From Dentipellis sp. KUC8613 (Eukaryota > Basidiomycota > Agaricomycetes > Russulales > Hericiaceae), in the NCBI GenBank assembly GCA_002286715.1, contig NSJX01000009.1, positions 793,678-857,677 of the forward strand: a stretch of DNA of 64,000 nucleotides. Direction: 5' to 3'. Below, piece by piece: positions 37,161-53,259 of this stretch (positions are counted from its first letter, which is position 1; the number at the start of each line of letters is the position of its first letter). The notes beneath the pieces were generated by a model. That model saw nothing but the letters and a program-made list of their open reading frames with translations. It did not search any database and had not been told where the DNA came from. A program made the position numbers and the translations under genes.

Positions 37161-39340
37161 TCAATGGGCTCCACTCTTTATCAGGTCCGCTGCCCGCTCC
37201 GCCACGACATAGACAGGAACCTGCGTGTGTACACTTGGCACAAATGGCCACACGCTAGCATCGACGACGCGCAAGCCCTGCACACCACGCACCCGCAGCT
37301 CCGGGTCGACAACGCCCCACTCTGCATGCGCCGGCGCCATACCCGCTGTGCCCGTCTGTCTCCATCCGGCCGTTGTCTGAGTCCTCAAGAAGCTGTCCAT
37401 TGCGGTGGCGTTGACGCTGCCGTCGGGCAGAAGCACGGCCTCGAGTCCTGCTGTGGGAGCCTGGACGTACGATGACCATACGGGTGCAGAGAGGAAGCGT
37501 TGGGCGACACGGACACCCTGCGCGAGCGCGAAGATGTCGAAGGGATGCGTGAACATGCCGAGGTCGACGATGGGCGCGCCGTACGGGTCAGACGCGTTGA
37601 GTGTGATGGAGCCGCGCGAGAGAGGCGTGACGACGAAGTTCTCCATGCTGATGGAGGACGTATTCGAGAGGCCACCCTCCTACAGACGAGACGACGGGTC
37701 AGTAAGGTAAACTGCGCGGGAAGGAATATTGTGAGACATACAACGAGAGTGAGGATCAGGTGCGGCGCGGTCGTGCCGCTCGACGGGTCGCCGTACTTCT
37801 CAAGCTCACTCTTGACGTCGCTGTCGCTTTCGTTCAAGCGCACGGAGAAGAGGTGGTTGCTGACTCCATTTGCGAACGGACCCGTCCTACTCTCGACCCA
37901 CTGCTCCAGGGACGCGTTCGCGAACGTTGCGTTGAGCCGAATCTTGTCGTACAATGTGTTCGTCGAGTTGACAAGCCATGTGAGGATCACCGTGTTGTAG
38001 TCGCTCAAATTCTGCCCCACAGCAGGGAGATCTACAAGAGGAGTGATTCCCAGCGCAGACAACGCGGTGTGGTTACCAATGCCGGAATTGAGCAGTAGCT
38101 GCGGGCTGCCGAACGTTCCTGCGGCGAGCAGCACCTCGTGCTTCGCACTGACATGCAGAGGAGTGCCAGTGCTGAACGACGGCAGGTACTCGACGGTGTT
38201 GATAGTGCCATTTGGCTTGGAAGACAAAACGCGGCGTGCGGTGGTGTTGAGGAGGACGTGTAGGTTAGAGCGCGAGAGGTAAGATGGACCAAGGTACGAC
38301 GTGGCTGCGCTCTCACGCGTGCCGTTGCGGATCGTGTACTGGTACCAGCCTAAATTTTGATCAGCATCTATCGCTTGAGACAGGGATACAGGCACGTACC
38401 GACACCGAGTGGCTTGCCACTGTTGTAGTCAAGGTTGAATGCGAACTCGCCGCCAAGCTGCGAAACGGCAGAGTTGACGTATGGGTCGGTCTCGTAGTCC
38501 CAGTTCGGGAGAGTCGTGCCGACAATACCGGTCGTACTGTGGACCTTGGGATCATATTCACCCGTCGTGTTGTGCCCATTCACCGAGGGGCCCAATTTCT
38601 CGTTCTGTTCTGAGTTGAGCAAGGATTGGCGGCAAGGAATGAAGGCGCGCACCTTTTTAAAGTACGGCTGCATGGCACTCCACGACCAGCCAGGTTCCTC
38701 AGTGAGCATCGCAAGGCGATCCCAGTCAGCAGCAGGGCCGCGCGAATAGTACATGCCATCTAACGGTGATATAAGTAACGACACAAAATATATAGGGATT
38801 GAACGTACTGATGGTGCTGGTCCCACCAAGGACACGACCCCGAGGATAGTCAAGAACACGGTCGGCCGCCTGCGTCTGCCTATACACGCGCACGGACATT
38901 ATTAAATGTTAGTAGTGAACATGTGAAGAGAAAAAACAGACGTACGGGACGGTGGTGGTGTTCCAGTTCCATAACGGGTCGTGGGGCCCATAGAGGTTGT
39001 AGAATGGTACCTCAAGCTCAAGCGCGCCCGCACCGCTGCAATGAATTCTCATGAGCAGGGACCATGTTTTTAGGGTGAAACTTACGAGGGGCCTGCCTCA
39101 AGCACCAAGACCTGTGTGTTACGGTCTTCTGAGAGACGATTGGCAAGGACACTGCCTGCCGTTCCAGCTGAATACATGGAGATGGGTCAGCGTCAGGCCA
39201 GGCAAGACACGAGATGACGCACCTCCGACAATGATATAGTCGTATGTCTGGCTCGGCAGCTTGCTAGTATCGTCGTACACCGTCGCACTGCACGCAACAA
39301 TTGCCGCGAGCAGCGCACCGAAGCGAGTCTTGAGAGCCAT
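37161..39340 (-). CDS. Aryl-alcohol-oxidase-like GMC protein 3, catalytic His replaced
   Basis: GMC flavoprotein, 599 aa in eight exons: 39340-39223, 39167-39086, 39035-38946, 38879-38809, 38759-38653, 38604-38400, 38349-37742, 37679-37161; phases sum correctly. A signal peptide (about 1-20) precedes YDYIIVGAGTAGS (FAD motif) and VLVLEAG. GMC signatures are GRVLGGTSTI and AAGTFGSPQLLLNSGIG. At the position of the catalytic His conserved in the two neighbours (NIHGVGTASM, NAHACGTAAM) this protein reads GWRQTGTAGM, so Arg534 (codon 37361-37359) takes its place. The second residue His578 (SVHTQVP) is kept, with the same 44-residue spacing. The rest of the gene is intact and shows no sign of decay, so an altered chemistry or non-oxidase role is possible. 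It lies between two inverted tRNA-Pro genes. Confidence 0.92.
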
Positions 39341-40077
39341 CGTGTTGACTGATTATTCGACTCCTGCGCGAGTACAATTCCAAGAGGCCAAGGGAGGGAG
39401 GGGAATGTACTGGGGTAAATAAGGCATTGGCAGGCTATTTGTAGGGGAAGGAGCCGCCCTGGGGGGGTGCAGTGGCGCTGGATGCATGGGGAAGGAACGG
39501 ATCTGCCATACAGAGGCGGTTGCGCCATGTTCGGATACGAAGGTTCCTTCAAGGCACCCTGCTACGCGTCTACCGGCGTCTGCAAATCGATTGATGATGC
39601 GACGGAAATACGCCTTTCGATTATTTGACACATGCTGGCCTATTTCCATACACCTACCACTGTAAGGGCTAATTGAGATCAACTGGCTGGAGCCGGGCGT
39701 ACAGCTTCCCGATTCCCAAGGATCTTTTCTGTCCGTCCGGCGTCCGCAACGGAGCGGCTGAACGCGAGAGTACCATGAGCAACGTTGCCACTGCAGTGCC
39801 ATACAGTTGGTCACTGCAGGGACCCCGAGGATCGTGAGGTCCTTATCCCAAGAGTGTTCAGAGGCTTCGGCACCGTAGCCTCTGGATCTGTCGTAACGTT
39901 GTCAGCACTGCTAGCGCCGGTGGACAAAGCGACACTATTGGAACCAACGTGCACTGGATCGGCGATGCACTTCATCGAGATCCTAGATCCCGCACGTGCC
40001 CAATACTCCAGAGTGTCTAGGCCTGATGAAAGTTGGGCGAAGCAAAAGTGAAAATTATCACATGGCGATGTTCCAAG
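39341..40077. other. Upstream region of GMC 3
   Basis: No gene seen. This holds the promoter region of GMC 3 and the 3' trailer of the tRNA-Pro gene at 40078. Confidence 0.5.
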
Positions 40078-40183
40078 GGGCCTGGCCGGGAATTGAACCC
40101 GGGACCTCCTCCAATCAGCAGAACAGTGTTCTGGGGCACAAGTTCAACCCGAAGAAGGAATCATACTACTAGACCACCAGGCC
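40078..40183 (-). tRNA. tRNA-Pro (CGG) with 34-nt intron
   Basis: The body is identical to the Pro-AGG genes except that the loop reads ttcggg, giving anticodon CGG. A 34-nt intron follows position 37. The 3' trailer matches that of the AGG gene at 36831, so it probably arose by duplication of an AGG gene and a change of the first anticodon base. Confidence 0.92.
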
Positions 40184-40311
40184 ATTGGCTGCGATAAAAC
40201 ACCTGACAACCACTACCGCCCGCGTCGAACTGTTGTAAATAAACATTTTCTGCACCATCGTATTCGATCATTCGCGAGACGGAATGTCAAAATAACGGTC
40301 ACAAGAAGAAA

Positions 40312-40412
40312 GGGCCTGGCCGGGAATTGAACCCGGGACCTCCTCCAAGTACTGCAAACAATCGTTAAGGCTCAAGCCCTAAGAAGGAATCATACTACTA
40401 GACCACCAGGCC
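40312..40412 (-). tRNA. tRNA-Pro (AGG) with 29-nt intron
   Basis: The mature sequence is identical to the AGG genes at 24697 and 36831, with a 29-nt intron after position 37. It lies 128 bp from the Pro-CGG gene on the same strand. Its trailer is not clearly related to the other copies. Confidence 0.93.
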
Positions 40413-40953
40413 ACTGACGATGACGTGTATACATACCATCATCGAGATAGTCGGCACATTGTGTCTCGTGTTGATTTGCTGAGGCTGCGAAACCTGAGAG
40501 CTCCAGATCCAAGTCGACGATGAACCCCATTCACAACAACCTTCTTGTGAGGTTGTGCCTTTCACTTTCTCTGGCTCATGCAATGACCTTGTTTCCAGCA
40601 ACTTATACACCCGTTAATTGTGTGGTATCCCTTGCAGGCTGCCGCCAATCTTTGACATGAATCATGGAGTATCCATTGCTTTGACTGCTGGCAGATAAGC
40701 TCACGAGTGGAAGGATTTACGACGTAGACTCCGACTCGGAACTTGTGTGCATGTCATATCTGGGTTCGTGTCACGTCTCTTGCTCCCCTCACGTATGGTG
40801 ATCCTCGAGACTACAGCGCCCCCCTCCCTGAGAATCTTCTGGCACTGTATGCACTGCCCTGCTCTTGATGTCCCAACAAGAGCTTGCGCTCATCCGTAAT
40901 GCGGCTGCCCACGGTCTGTTTGGACCGGCCAGCTCGGTTTGCTGTAGACCCTA
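40413..40953. other. Intergenic region, no gene seen
   Basis: Upstream flank of the tRNA-Pro gene; nothing further is supported. Confidence 0.5.
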
Positions 40954-41783
40954 ATGATGGGGTCCTGCTCATCCTCGTGCTTCAGGTGTGGGTCGGACGA
41001 AGCGAGACTGTCCGCTCTCTCCCATGACCACCCGATGCTGGCATCTAACGGTACAGAAGTATCACGCTATGCACACTTCCTTTGTGCCCTCGAAATGATA
41101 TTATCTGTGTGCTTCGAGATGCTTCAGCTCGCGCACCACAGCCCATCTATACATCTATCTCTTTGGGATAACTCCACTCCATATAACTTGGATGTAGGGC
41201 GTATTTTTTCGATTGATCCTATGCTCTCCCTGGCTTTCGTTACCCATCATTCCGACTCATCATTTCATGACCACCTGCGTCAGATTCTCCAAACCCTGCA
41301 ATTGGAAAACTTACGAGCACTTGTCTTTCGCAATCCTGTCGGGAGAAGAAGTCCAGAATCTTATCCTGTCTCGCTGCAAGACCATCTCCGACGTTATCTT
41401 GTTCCTGAAGACAAGGTCATCACGTAAGTACGAGGATCCTGAAGAATGCCATGAGTTGCTTCGATGCTTGACTACTTGACGACTGCTTCGTTCATGGCTG
41501 TCGCCTCTACACATACCTCCATCAGTTATCGGTGGGCAGACACCGCGCGGGCCATGCAATACGACAGTTGAGGATTGAATTCTGCGATATCGAATTCCTC
41601 GGGGTGGAATTACTTCAATCGGCAGGCTCGCAAGTTCTGTGGGACGGGTTCACTAGCGGAAACTCGGACGTATTATGCGCTGAAATGACAGACAAGGAGG
41701 AAGTGGAGGCCGAAGCGCTGATGGTTCGCATATATTTGACGCTGATGGGTCTGACGAAGAACCATGAAATAGACGCATTGTAA
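40954..41783 (+). pseudogene. Frameshifted F-box/LRR-like hypothetical protein remnant
   Basis: A protein-like reading runs on the plus strand but changes frame. The first part (to about 41325) ends in LQLENLRALVF. It then appears to continue in another frame as AILSGEEVQNLILSRC to about 41470, and in a third as DDCFVHGCRLYTYLHQL up to the stop at 41783. The switches occur inside conserved-looking sequence without good splice sites, so they look like small insertions or deletions. The Leu/Asn/Cys-rich character resembles the many F-box-type hypothetical proteins of Agaricomycetes, but I cannot name a family with certainty. An alternative is an intact gene with introns that I failed to place. 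Confidence 0.45.
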
Positions 41784-41910
41784 TCCAATCGGGATGTCAT
41801 CCTGTTATATGTTCGTCCTCGAAAGCTTAGTCGTATCCTATATGGAGTGCACACAAAGGCCATCTGGCTCTGATTGTCACCGCTCAGAAAAAAATGGTAA
41901 TGGGTATGTT

Positions 41911-43581
41911 CTAAGTGTTCGCCGGTTCGCTGCGCTTTTTACTTTTCTTCTCCTTACGTCTGGTACCCTCCGTGCGTTCCTCTCCCCGTTTGCTTTTCTT
42001 CTCCTTGGCATCTACGTTAACTGTAGAGCTCGCATCGTCGGCCTCTTTCGACTTCTTTTTCGGCTGTACCTCCAGAGAAATATGCTCTAAGGCAACGCCT
42101 TCGTTTTCCGGATCCTGCTCCTCGACCTTTCTCTTTTCCACCTTGGTTACCTTCATCGCTTGGTAGCCCTCATCGGCATCGTCCCCGTTGTCCCCCTTTG
42201 CTCTCCGTTTCTTCTTCTCTTCCTTTTCCCTCTTCCTCTCCTCCTTGGCTTTCCTCCGTTCTGCCTTTTCGTCGTTCGTCTCCACTGTCGCCGTGACATC
42301 CTCCATAACCACCTCGATTTGTTCTTCGAGAGTCATCGTTGCTGCACCCGCACCGTCGCTCGCACGGGAGAACATTGCAGCGAATTTTGAAGACCCTGCG
42401 ATACCGATTCCCATTCCCCCGCGATTAGGTTCGTCATCATTGCTGGTGTATGAACCCAGCCCTCCACGGGCGCCAAGTCCCACTCTGGGGCGCTCTTCGT
42501 CCTCGTCGTAGGCATCTGGGGTACGAGCTGTGCTGGAGCTGGAGCTGGGATTGGCACTTGCTGGCCGGGATTTCGCGAGAAGTTTTTCTTTGAAGTAATC
42601 AGCAACGGATAGTGTTGCCTTCGTCAGTTTTTGCATCTCCTCAAGCTCAGCGATACCTTCATTCGGGTCCGTAAGCTTGGGCATTTCGGGAGCGGCAGGA
42701 ACAGGTGTAGAGGGGATGGAAGATGATGGGATTCCGAGGATCTCGGAGAGTGCAGCAGGTGTACGCGAAGCTAGTCGCTTCATCGCAACATTGCGCGCAC
42801 GGTGAGAAAGAGGGCTACATAAGATAGCGTGCCATTAGATACAGCGAGACAAGTCTAAATGTGAACGTACGGAGGGCGTCTTGGGGCCGGCGCTGCAATC
42901 GGCACATCCACGACAGTGGTAATGTCTGCAGAGGGTGTAGCGGAAGCGCTGCTTTCTGCGTCTTGCTTTGTCTCGCCCGAAGCGGACGCGCTATCGTCTG
43001 CCTTGGTTTTGGATTTTTTGCGCTTCTTCCGCTCTCCATCGTCTTCTACATCAGCCTCTCGCGCCTTCCTCTTCTTCTTCTCTTCCTTCCTCGCCCTCTT
43101 CTCTCGCTTTCTCTTCTCCTTTTCCGTTTCCTCGATCTCCTCACCAGCGACATCGTCCTCTTCCTCATCCTTCTTCGCCTTTTGCACCTCTTCCGTCGCC
43201 CTGTCAAATCCCTCAATCCCGCTCGCATCCATGCCTTCACTCTTTCCGTTCAATCTCGCCAACAATCGTTCGAAATCCTTGTTTTGCTTCCATGCGATCC
43301 CGTTCGCATCGCGCTGGTGCTGCATCCCAATGCCGAGCATGTCGAGCTTTTGGCTCACCTTGATCGCACTTGTGCGTCCGCTGCCCTCCGCGCCGAGCCC
43401 CTGCGAAGGATCCCAGCCTAGCTTCGAGAGGTATGTCTGGCCAAACTTGGCTGCATCTGTCGCGGTCGCGAGGTATTTAGTAAGTGTATTGAAGATCAAT
43501 TGAAAACGCACTGTCGGCCCAGGAGAGGTTACGTGGGTCATGTCCGATGCGCTGTTTGACTTTTCGGCCAGAGAGACCCAT
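41911..43581 (-). CDS. pinX1: PINX1/Gno1-like G-patch protein
   Basis: Nucleolar G-patch protein, 519 aa in three exons: 43581-43512, 43456-42871, 42814-41911. The N terminus GRKVKQRIGHDPRNLSWAD leads into a G-patch (about 24-70: AAKFGQTYLSKLGWDPSQGLG ... MLGIGMQ), split by the first intron. This is followed by the PINX1-typical DFERLLARLN segment, long Lys/Glu/Arg-rich nuclear-localisation tracts, and AMKRLASRTPAALSEILGI. The C-terminal half is low-complexity and ends in a second Lys-rich tract. In yeast and mammals this family activates the Prp43 helicase in ribosome biogenesis, and human PINX1 also binds telomerase; those roles are known for relatives, not seen here. The start is fixed by the conserved N terminus. 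Confidence 0.92.
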
Positions 43582-44172
43582 GGTAAATTTTGTTGTCGCG
43601 GTTGTGGTTGGTGGTTTCGTGATGGTGAGACTGACTATCCGGCGTGGATTTGGCGTGTACGTAATCAAAATTTGCGTCGCATCCGGGATTTGCCTTTTCG
43701 CCAAACTGTCGGCCATAGCTCCCCTTTGGACTTGCACTGAGACATTGAGCAGCGAGAGTCACTGTCACAAACAATGTATTATCGTGCAGCAGTTGAGTCG
43801 AATAAAGACGATAGTGGATAAGTGAGGAATATAGCAGTGGATATGTACAAGGGAAGTACTTGGAGCCCGTCAGTACTATGCTGTCAAGTCACAACCGTCG
43901 TTAATCATGATGTACAAACAACCTGAACTGGGATGGAGGTGAGAGAACGCGGAGCGTGCAAAAGGCCGGGAGGCAAAGCCAATCCAAGAGGCACAGGCGT
44001 GTGTAGTGGGAGACGGTCAGTGAGTGAGGTAAAGGTGAGAGTGCGCGAGATATGGGGAACACGAAACAAGAACCCAGCAAGACGAAGCAGCGAGATGAAG
44101 CAAGAGGAGACCGATAATTTACTCAGCTAATGCACAAATGATACAAATGCAATCCTACACCGAGCGCGCCGC
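43582..44172. other. Intergenic region between PINX1-like gene and noxR
   Basis: Promoter region of the G-patch gene and 3' region of noxR. No gene seen. Confidence 0.6.
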
Positions 44173-46456
44173 CTATTTGTGCGAACACCACACCTCGAGG
44201 CGACCCTCGGGCTTGCCCTTCGCGCTTTCGCGGGCAGTCTCGATCGCGAGCTCGTAGTCGCTCTCGTCACGGAGGCTCACCTTGCCGCCATCCTCGTCCT
44301 TGAACTTCAGGGTAATGTCCTTCGGCTCTGCGTCGAACTTGTCTGCGACGCGCTGCAGGAACTCGGGGTACGAGATCGCTGGGTCGAGTGCCATGCCGCG
44401 CACCTCGTCCTCAAAGTGAATCTGCAGCTCCGTCGTAAGCCACTGCCTTCACCCGAATAGAATAGACCACGTACCTTGACCCGGATCTTCGTAAGCTCGT
44501 AGACCTCATCCCATTCTCCACTGCCGGTGACATAGCCCTCTTCATCCTCGTCATACATGCTCGGTGCCATCGTCGTCCTACGCGTCCCGCGCCTCCTGAT
44601 CGTGCCCGAGCGCACCGTCCCACCATACTGGCTCATCGCACGCGCCGACGGCGGAGGTGCACCGGAGTTACTCCGTGCCCAGGCAGCGACACGGTCGGGC
44701 TGGGAAGCGGGCGCCGGTGCTGCCTGCAGGCGGTCGGCCTGTCCGGGAAGCGGCGGCAGCGCGGGTGTCGGGTCCGTATACGAATCGATATACGAATCGT
44801 AGAACTCGGTCATGCGCGACGAATCAGGCTCTGCATGAAGACGATGTCAGACAACGATGGACCGCAAAGCTTGTGAGAAACGCACTCTTTGCCGTGCGCG
44901 GCGGACTGCCCTCGCCGGGGCCCGCACCAGCCTTGTTACGCATGCTCGGCCCCCGCGACATACCGCGCGCTGACGCAGGCGGAGGGAATCGGGCACTGGC
45001 AGGACCATTTGCGGAGGGCGCCACGGCGCTGGCGCTGCGCGCCAGGCCGCCGCCAGGGCCGGATGGCGATGTCGGGCTGTTGCGTGCGGCGGTGATGCGT
45101 GCACGCGCGTCGGCCGGGACATTGAGCGTGGTGTTGGCGCGTTGCAGCGTGCGCGGCTCGACGTCCAGGCCTGAAGCGTGTCAGCTCAAGTCGAGAAGGG
45201 TGGTGAGACGGTAACATACCAGGTGCGGGGCGCTGTGCGGGTGTGGTCTGACTGCGGCTGAGGCCGGTGTTAGCAGCAGCTGCGGAGGCGAGGTCCATGT
45301 CAGGACGATCGACGAATGTCTTTGTCGGGCCCATTCCCTGCTTCAGACGTGTCACACCGGTAAAGGTGGTGTATGCCTCGGAGGCGTCTTCGGAAGCGAC
45401 TAGGCGCTGAGAACAAATGTCAATCGTGCTACTGCTATGGGGCGGGCGGTAGACGTACAGCCTTGCCAAGAAAATCGCGCGCCTTGGCGTTCTTCAACTT
45501 GTTCTCAGATGGTCGGTAGAGGACGCCGACGGGCTGAGATTGAAGATTATCAGAAGTCAGCAACCCGGTGGGTGAGTGTAAAAGACGTACAATGCTGAAG
45601 ACAGTGTAGCCCTCCCCACGATCCCGGATCGCTTCGTCGATGACATTGTGCTCCTCTGTCGCCTTCTGGCGTGCAGCATCCTCTAGCTCGACCATTCCCT
45701 CCGACAGTTGGCCCATGTAGATAAGTGAGAGCCCTGTACGCGCCAGTCAGTATCACTCGAAGCAGAGCATCGAGGTCTGTAGCACCTTTGTTGAAGAGCA
45801 CCTCCGCTGAGAAGAGCGTGAAGGACAGCCCAAGCTGGGTATAGTTACTGTAGATAGACGGTCAATATGAAGTGCGAACAGACAATGAGGAATGCGTTAC
45901 ATAGACTGGTTCCCGCGCAAATACAGGAGCGCCTCCTCGAAGTCCTTCGCCGACAAGTCATACCGGCCAAGGAGGAAATTCGAAACACCGCATTGGAAGT
46001 ACCTAGAGTAGCGTAGTCAATATGCATTCCGATCCAGTGGGAAACACAACTGAGACAGCATCAAAGTTGGTGACAAGGGCATCACATCGCGTAAGATAGG
46101 CGCGCGAGGGACGAGGGAGGAGCACATGGACATGGAACGGATGGGCAACGTACGCAACGGCGAGGTATTGGTCAAGGCCAGTAGCAGCATTGAACTGTTC
46201 GACGGCAGCTTCGTGTTCGCCGAGCGTCGCGTAGATAAGACCCATGTTTGTCAGGATCTTGGAGGAATCGGCAATGCTCTGATCGGCACGATTGTACAAC
46301 GGATATAAGAATGGTAAGGCGGCAAGTTAGTGGACGAGACGACTGGGAAGAGCTGGAGATGCGCACGGAAAAGAGATCCAAGCTCTTCTCGAAGTCTTCC
46401 TCGTCGTATGCCTTGAGCGCGGCAGCCCATGTTTCAAGTTCAGCTTTGAGAGACAT
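44173..46456 (-). CDS. noxR: NoxR, p67phox-like NADPH oxidase regulator
   Basis: Cytosolic activator of fungal NADPH oxidases NoxA/NoxB, 557 aa in ten exons: 46456-46367, 46278-46154, 46002-45901, 45847-45786, 45733-45591, 45533-45459, 45406-45220, 45170-44886, 44830-44475, 44421-44173. The N-terminal TPR region (about 1-170) starts SLKAELETWAAALKAYDEEDFEKSL and contains LGEHEAAVEQFNAA and AVAYFQCGVSNFLLG. The activation-domain-like segment FSIPVGVLYRPSENK follows. A Ser/Pro/Ala-rich linker precedes a C-terminal PB1 domain (about 470-557), which includes KFKDEDGGKVSL and DESDYELA. There is no SH3 domain, as in other fungal NoxR. Known partners of the family are Rac GTPase through the TPRs and Cdc24 through PB1. 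The phases of all exons agree. Confidence 0.95.
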
Positions 46457-48934
46457 TCTATGTAGGCTTCGGGTGGGGGTAGGGGTATTTCAGGTTCTTG
46501 CAGTAATAGTCGTGGAGAATGTAGGAGTAGAAGGCTCTACGTGTACGCGTCTATGCTTGCAAGGCTTGCGGGCGAAAGATGCGACGGATTATGCGAGGCT
46601 GTGTGCTAAGACAGACGGACGGCGGACGGTATTCCAAGGCGTGCCTGACGCGAAAAAAAATGTAGGATGAAGAGAAGGAGCAAGGAGAGACAGGTAGCGT
46701 CGAGCTACGTCAAACAAAGGGAAGAGGAGAAGGCGAAAGCGAAGGGGTGCAGGACGGTGGTCAAGCGAGGTGGATAATATGGGAAGACCGCCAATTTATG
46801 TGATCGGGATCAATTTCGCAGGACGGTCTGATCGTTGTCAGGCCAGTCAGTTCGACCCCGACACCTGCATCTGTCCAAGTCTGTGCTTACCTGCGGCAAC
46901 AGTCAACGCGGGGGGAGCAGGAGCAAGAGCGGGAGCAGGAGCAAGGAAGGGATGGAGGAGGAGAACTTATAAGAGTCAAACAAACGGTCGGAGCTGGCCC
47001 GGGTCTGGACGGCCGTTTATACCCTACCGGTAAAGTACCCTTTCCTTTTTCCTTGTGCGGCAGTTCCTTTGCCGATGTCCGCTCTTCGACATAGCTTTAC
47101 ATGCTGTCTTTCGCATCATCTCCAAGTATAACTCGCTCTATTCCTAGCTCTGCTAACATCACATACGTAGGACCATTCTCTTTGCATCCAACGCCCCAGG
47201 GAGATCGACTTGCCCCGACTGATCGCTCCGGGTTCCAGTCGAACTCTCGCCAACCCTCGACCACCTCATGCGCGGTCTCTCGTGCTCTGGCCCCGTCCCG
47301 CTCAGGCCTGCGATCTGAATCATCTCTTGGCAATGCTTCACGCTCGCAAACACCCACGCCATTTCACCCAGCCTGTCCATATCTCTATCTCATTATCCCA
47401 CCTCGCGGGACAAGCATGTCTACCATGCTTTCTCCCAGGGCACTGAAACGTTGACAACAGTTGCTCTTCTACCCTGTCCGGGCGCTTTATCCCGTTGCAA
47501 AGTCTCGATGCGGCCAAAAGTCTGCCCTTCGTCCTGTTAAAGGTCGAACAGCGACGTCATTCTTCGGAGCCGCCTGCTGTGCTGTTTCCGTCGCCTTGGA
47601 AACTACGACCCGCCCCCCCCCTGAAGCAGCCGCGGCAACACTGTAAATGCTAAAAACGTCGGAAGGCTGCGAAACGATGGACATCTCGCACCGGTAAGAC
47701 GATCAACAGTTCGCTGCGCGTAGAGCTGACAGACTGCGGATGCGACCAGTCGCTCCGGCGCCCAAATTCTGTGTCCCCATATGGGAGAACTCCAAATAGA
47801 GCACCCACATCCATCGGCGCCCTATGTTGAACTGAAGGGACGACATTTTCCTTTTCTAGTGAAGACGGCTAGGTAGGTTTCGCGTGCACTTGGGTGGTCT
47901 CACTTGACTACGGACGGACACGAAGCGTACACGACCAGCGCTGTTTTACCCTTGGACGTGAATGCAGGCCTTTGTGCTCGCACGGTTCTCCTGCCAACGA
48001 GAATTCTCATAGGCATCGCTGTCCTTCGAATCCCATGAGAGTGGATGTTGTGTGTTCCTCGAGGCTCAACAGGCTGCCGTTCGCCGATCTTCTCACGCAA
48101 CCGTGTCGCCATGAAAGACCCGAGGGAGCTCTTCTGGTTGGTTCGGTGTTGACTGCTGTTCGTTTTCAATGTAGTAAACAGCAGCTTGCCACCGGTACCT
48201 TTCTCACCTCGGGACTCGTCACAAGGTCAACAGCAGCCGTTGTGCTGGAGCCTCACTACAGGAGTCAATCACCCTACCAGTGGCTTTATGGGCCCTCAGC
48301 TTCGCTGCGCTCACGAGGATATTGAACACTCAACAAGTGTGACATTGGATTCGCCGACGTCCTGGGAATACCGGTATAAGTACGATGCATCGGAAGTGCA
48401 GGATTGTGGGCGGAAGCGGACGTAGAAAGACTCAAGGGACCTAGCAAAGTTCGAACGCTGTGTGAGCCTTGAAACACAATTTTTTTGTACAATCTCCGGA
48501 GAGAAATTTCGAGATGTACACTGGTTTGTGAACAGTGTGCTGGCCAAAATCCGGCGGGTCGTAAGTATCAATTGCACTGCACAGTGCAACGTTGACATTA
48601 CACTGCCCAAATGCAGAGAGAAACTGGTATGTGGGGTATTCCGACGAAATCAGGGCGCAGGAGATCTGTGGAAGTACTACATCTAACAGTTGTTTTAAAT
48701 TTACGGATGTACATACGTTCAGTTTGATGCCCAGGCGGGCTACATATCGTGCGTGCTGCTTCTCTGCAGACCGAATGACAAGTTGAAGAGAGTATAAATA
48801 TGAATGTGTTTTGACACGGCTGTCACCGTCCGAGCAATCACATGAGAGCTCGAGGACGCACGCGACAATGAGCGCGTCCGAGTCGGCGCGCTCGACGACG
48901 GCGAGCGCGTTTTGTTCCTTGTCTTTCTCCCCTC
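46457..48934. other. Long divergent intergenic region noxR / PEX1
   Basis: About 2.5 kb between divergent genes. Open frames here are short and without recognisable motifs. It contains purine-rich tracts near noxR (46660-46760 and 46915-46965) and a poly-C run near 47613. No additional gene is supported. Confidence 0.5.
48793..48800 (+). promoter_or_regulatory. TATA box upstream of PEX1
   Basis: The sequence tataaata lies about 135 nt upstream of the PEX1 ATG at 48935. Confidence 0.5.
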
Positions 48935-53026
<4,092 letters not shown>

Positions 53027-53234
53027 TACAAAGAGTGCGAATATACCCAGCTGCAGAGTGGTATATAGTGGCGTGAGAAAAGCAAGCAATGCGTGAGCCG
53101 CGTTGCAGCGTCGAGGCATGCGCACGCTCAGACTCCATCCTTCCGCCCAACACTCCTTTCTCTCCCACAGCGTTCCCATCGCCTTGTTCGCTGCCGACAA
53201 TAACGGTCGCGTCTGTGGAATATACCCAACCACG

Positions 53235-53241
53235 ATATATA
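53235..53241 (+). promoter_or_regulatory. TATA-like element before the Spa2-like gene
   Basis: The sequence atatata lies 19-25 nt before the chosen ATG at 53260. If it is a TATA box, transcripts may begin close to or inside the coding start. Confidence 0.3.
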
Positions 53242-53259
53242 CCAGTCGGATAGCTCGCT

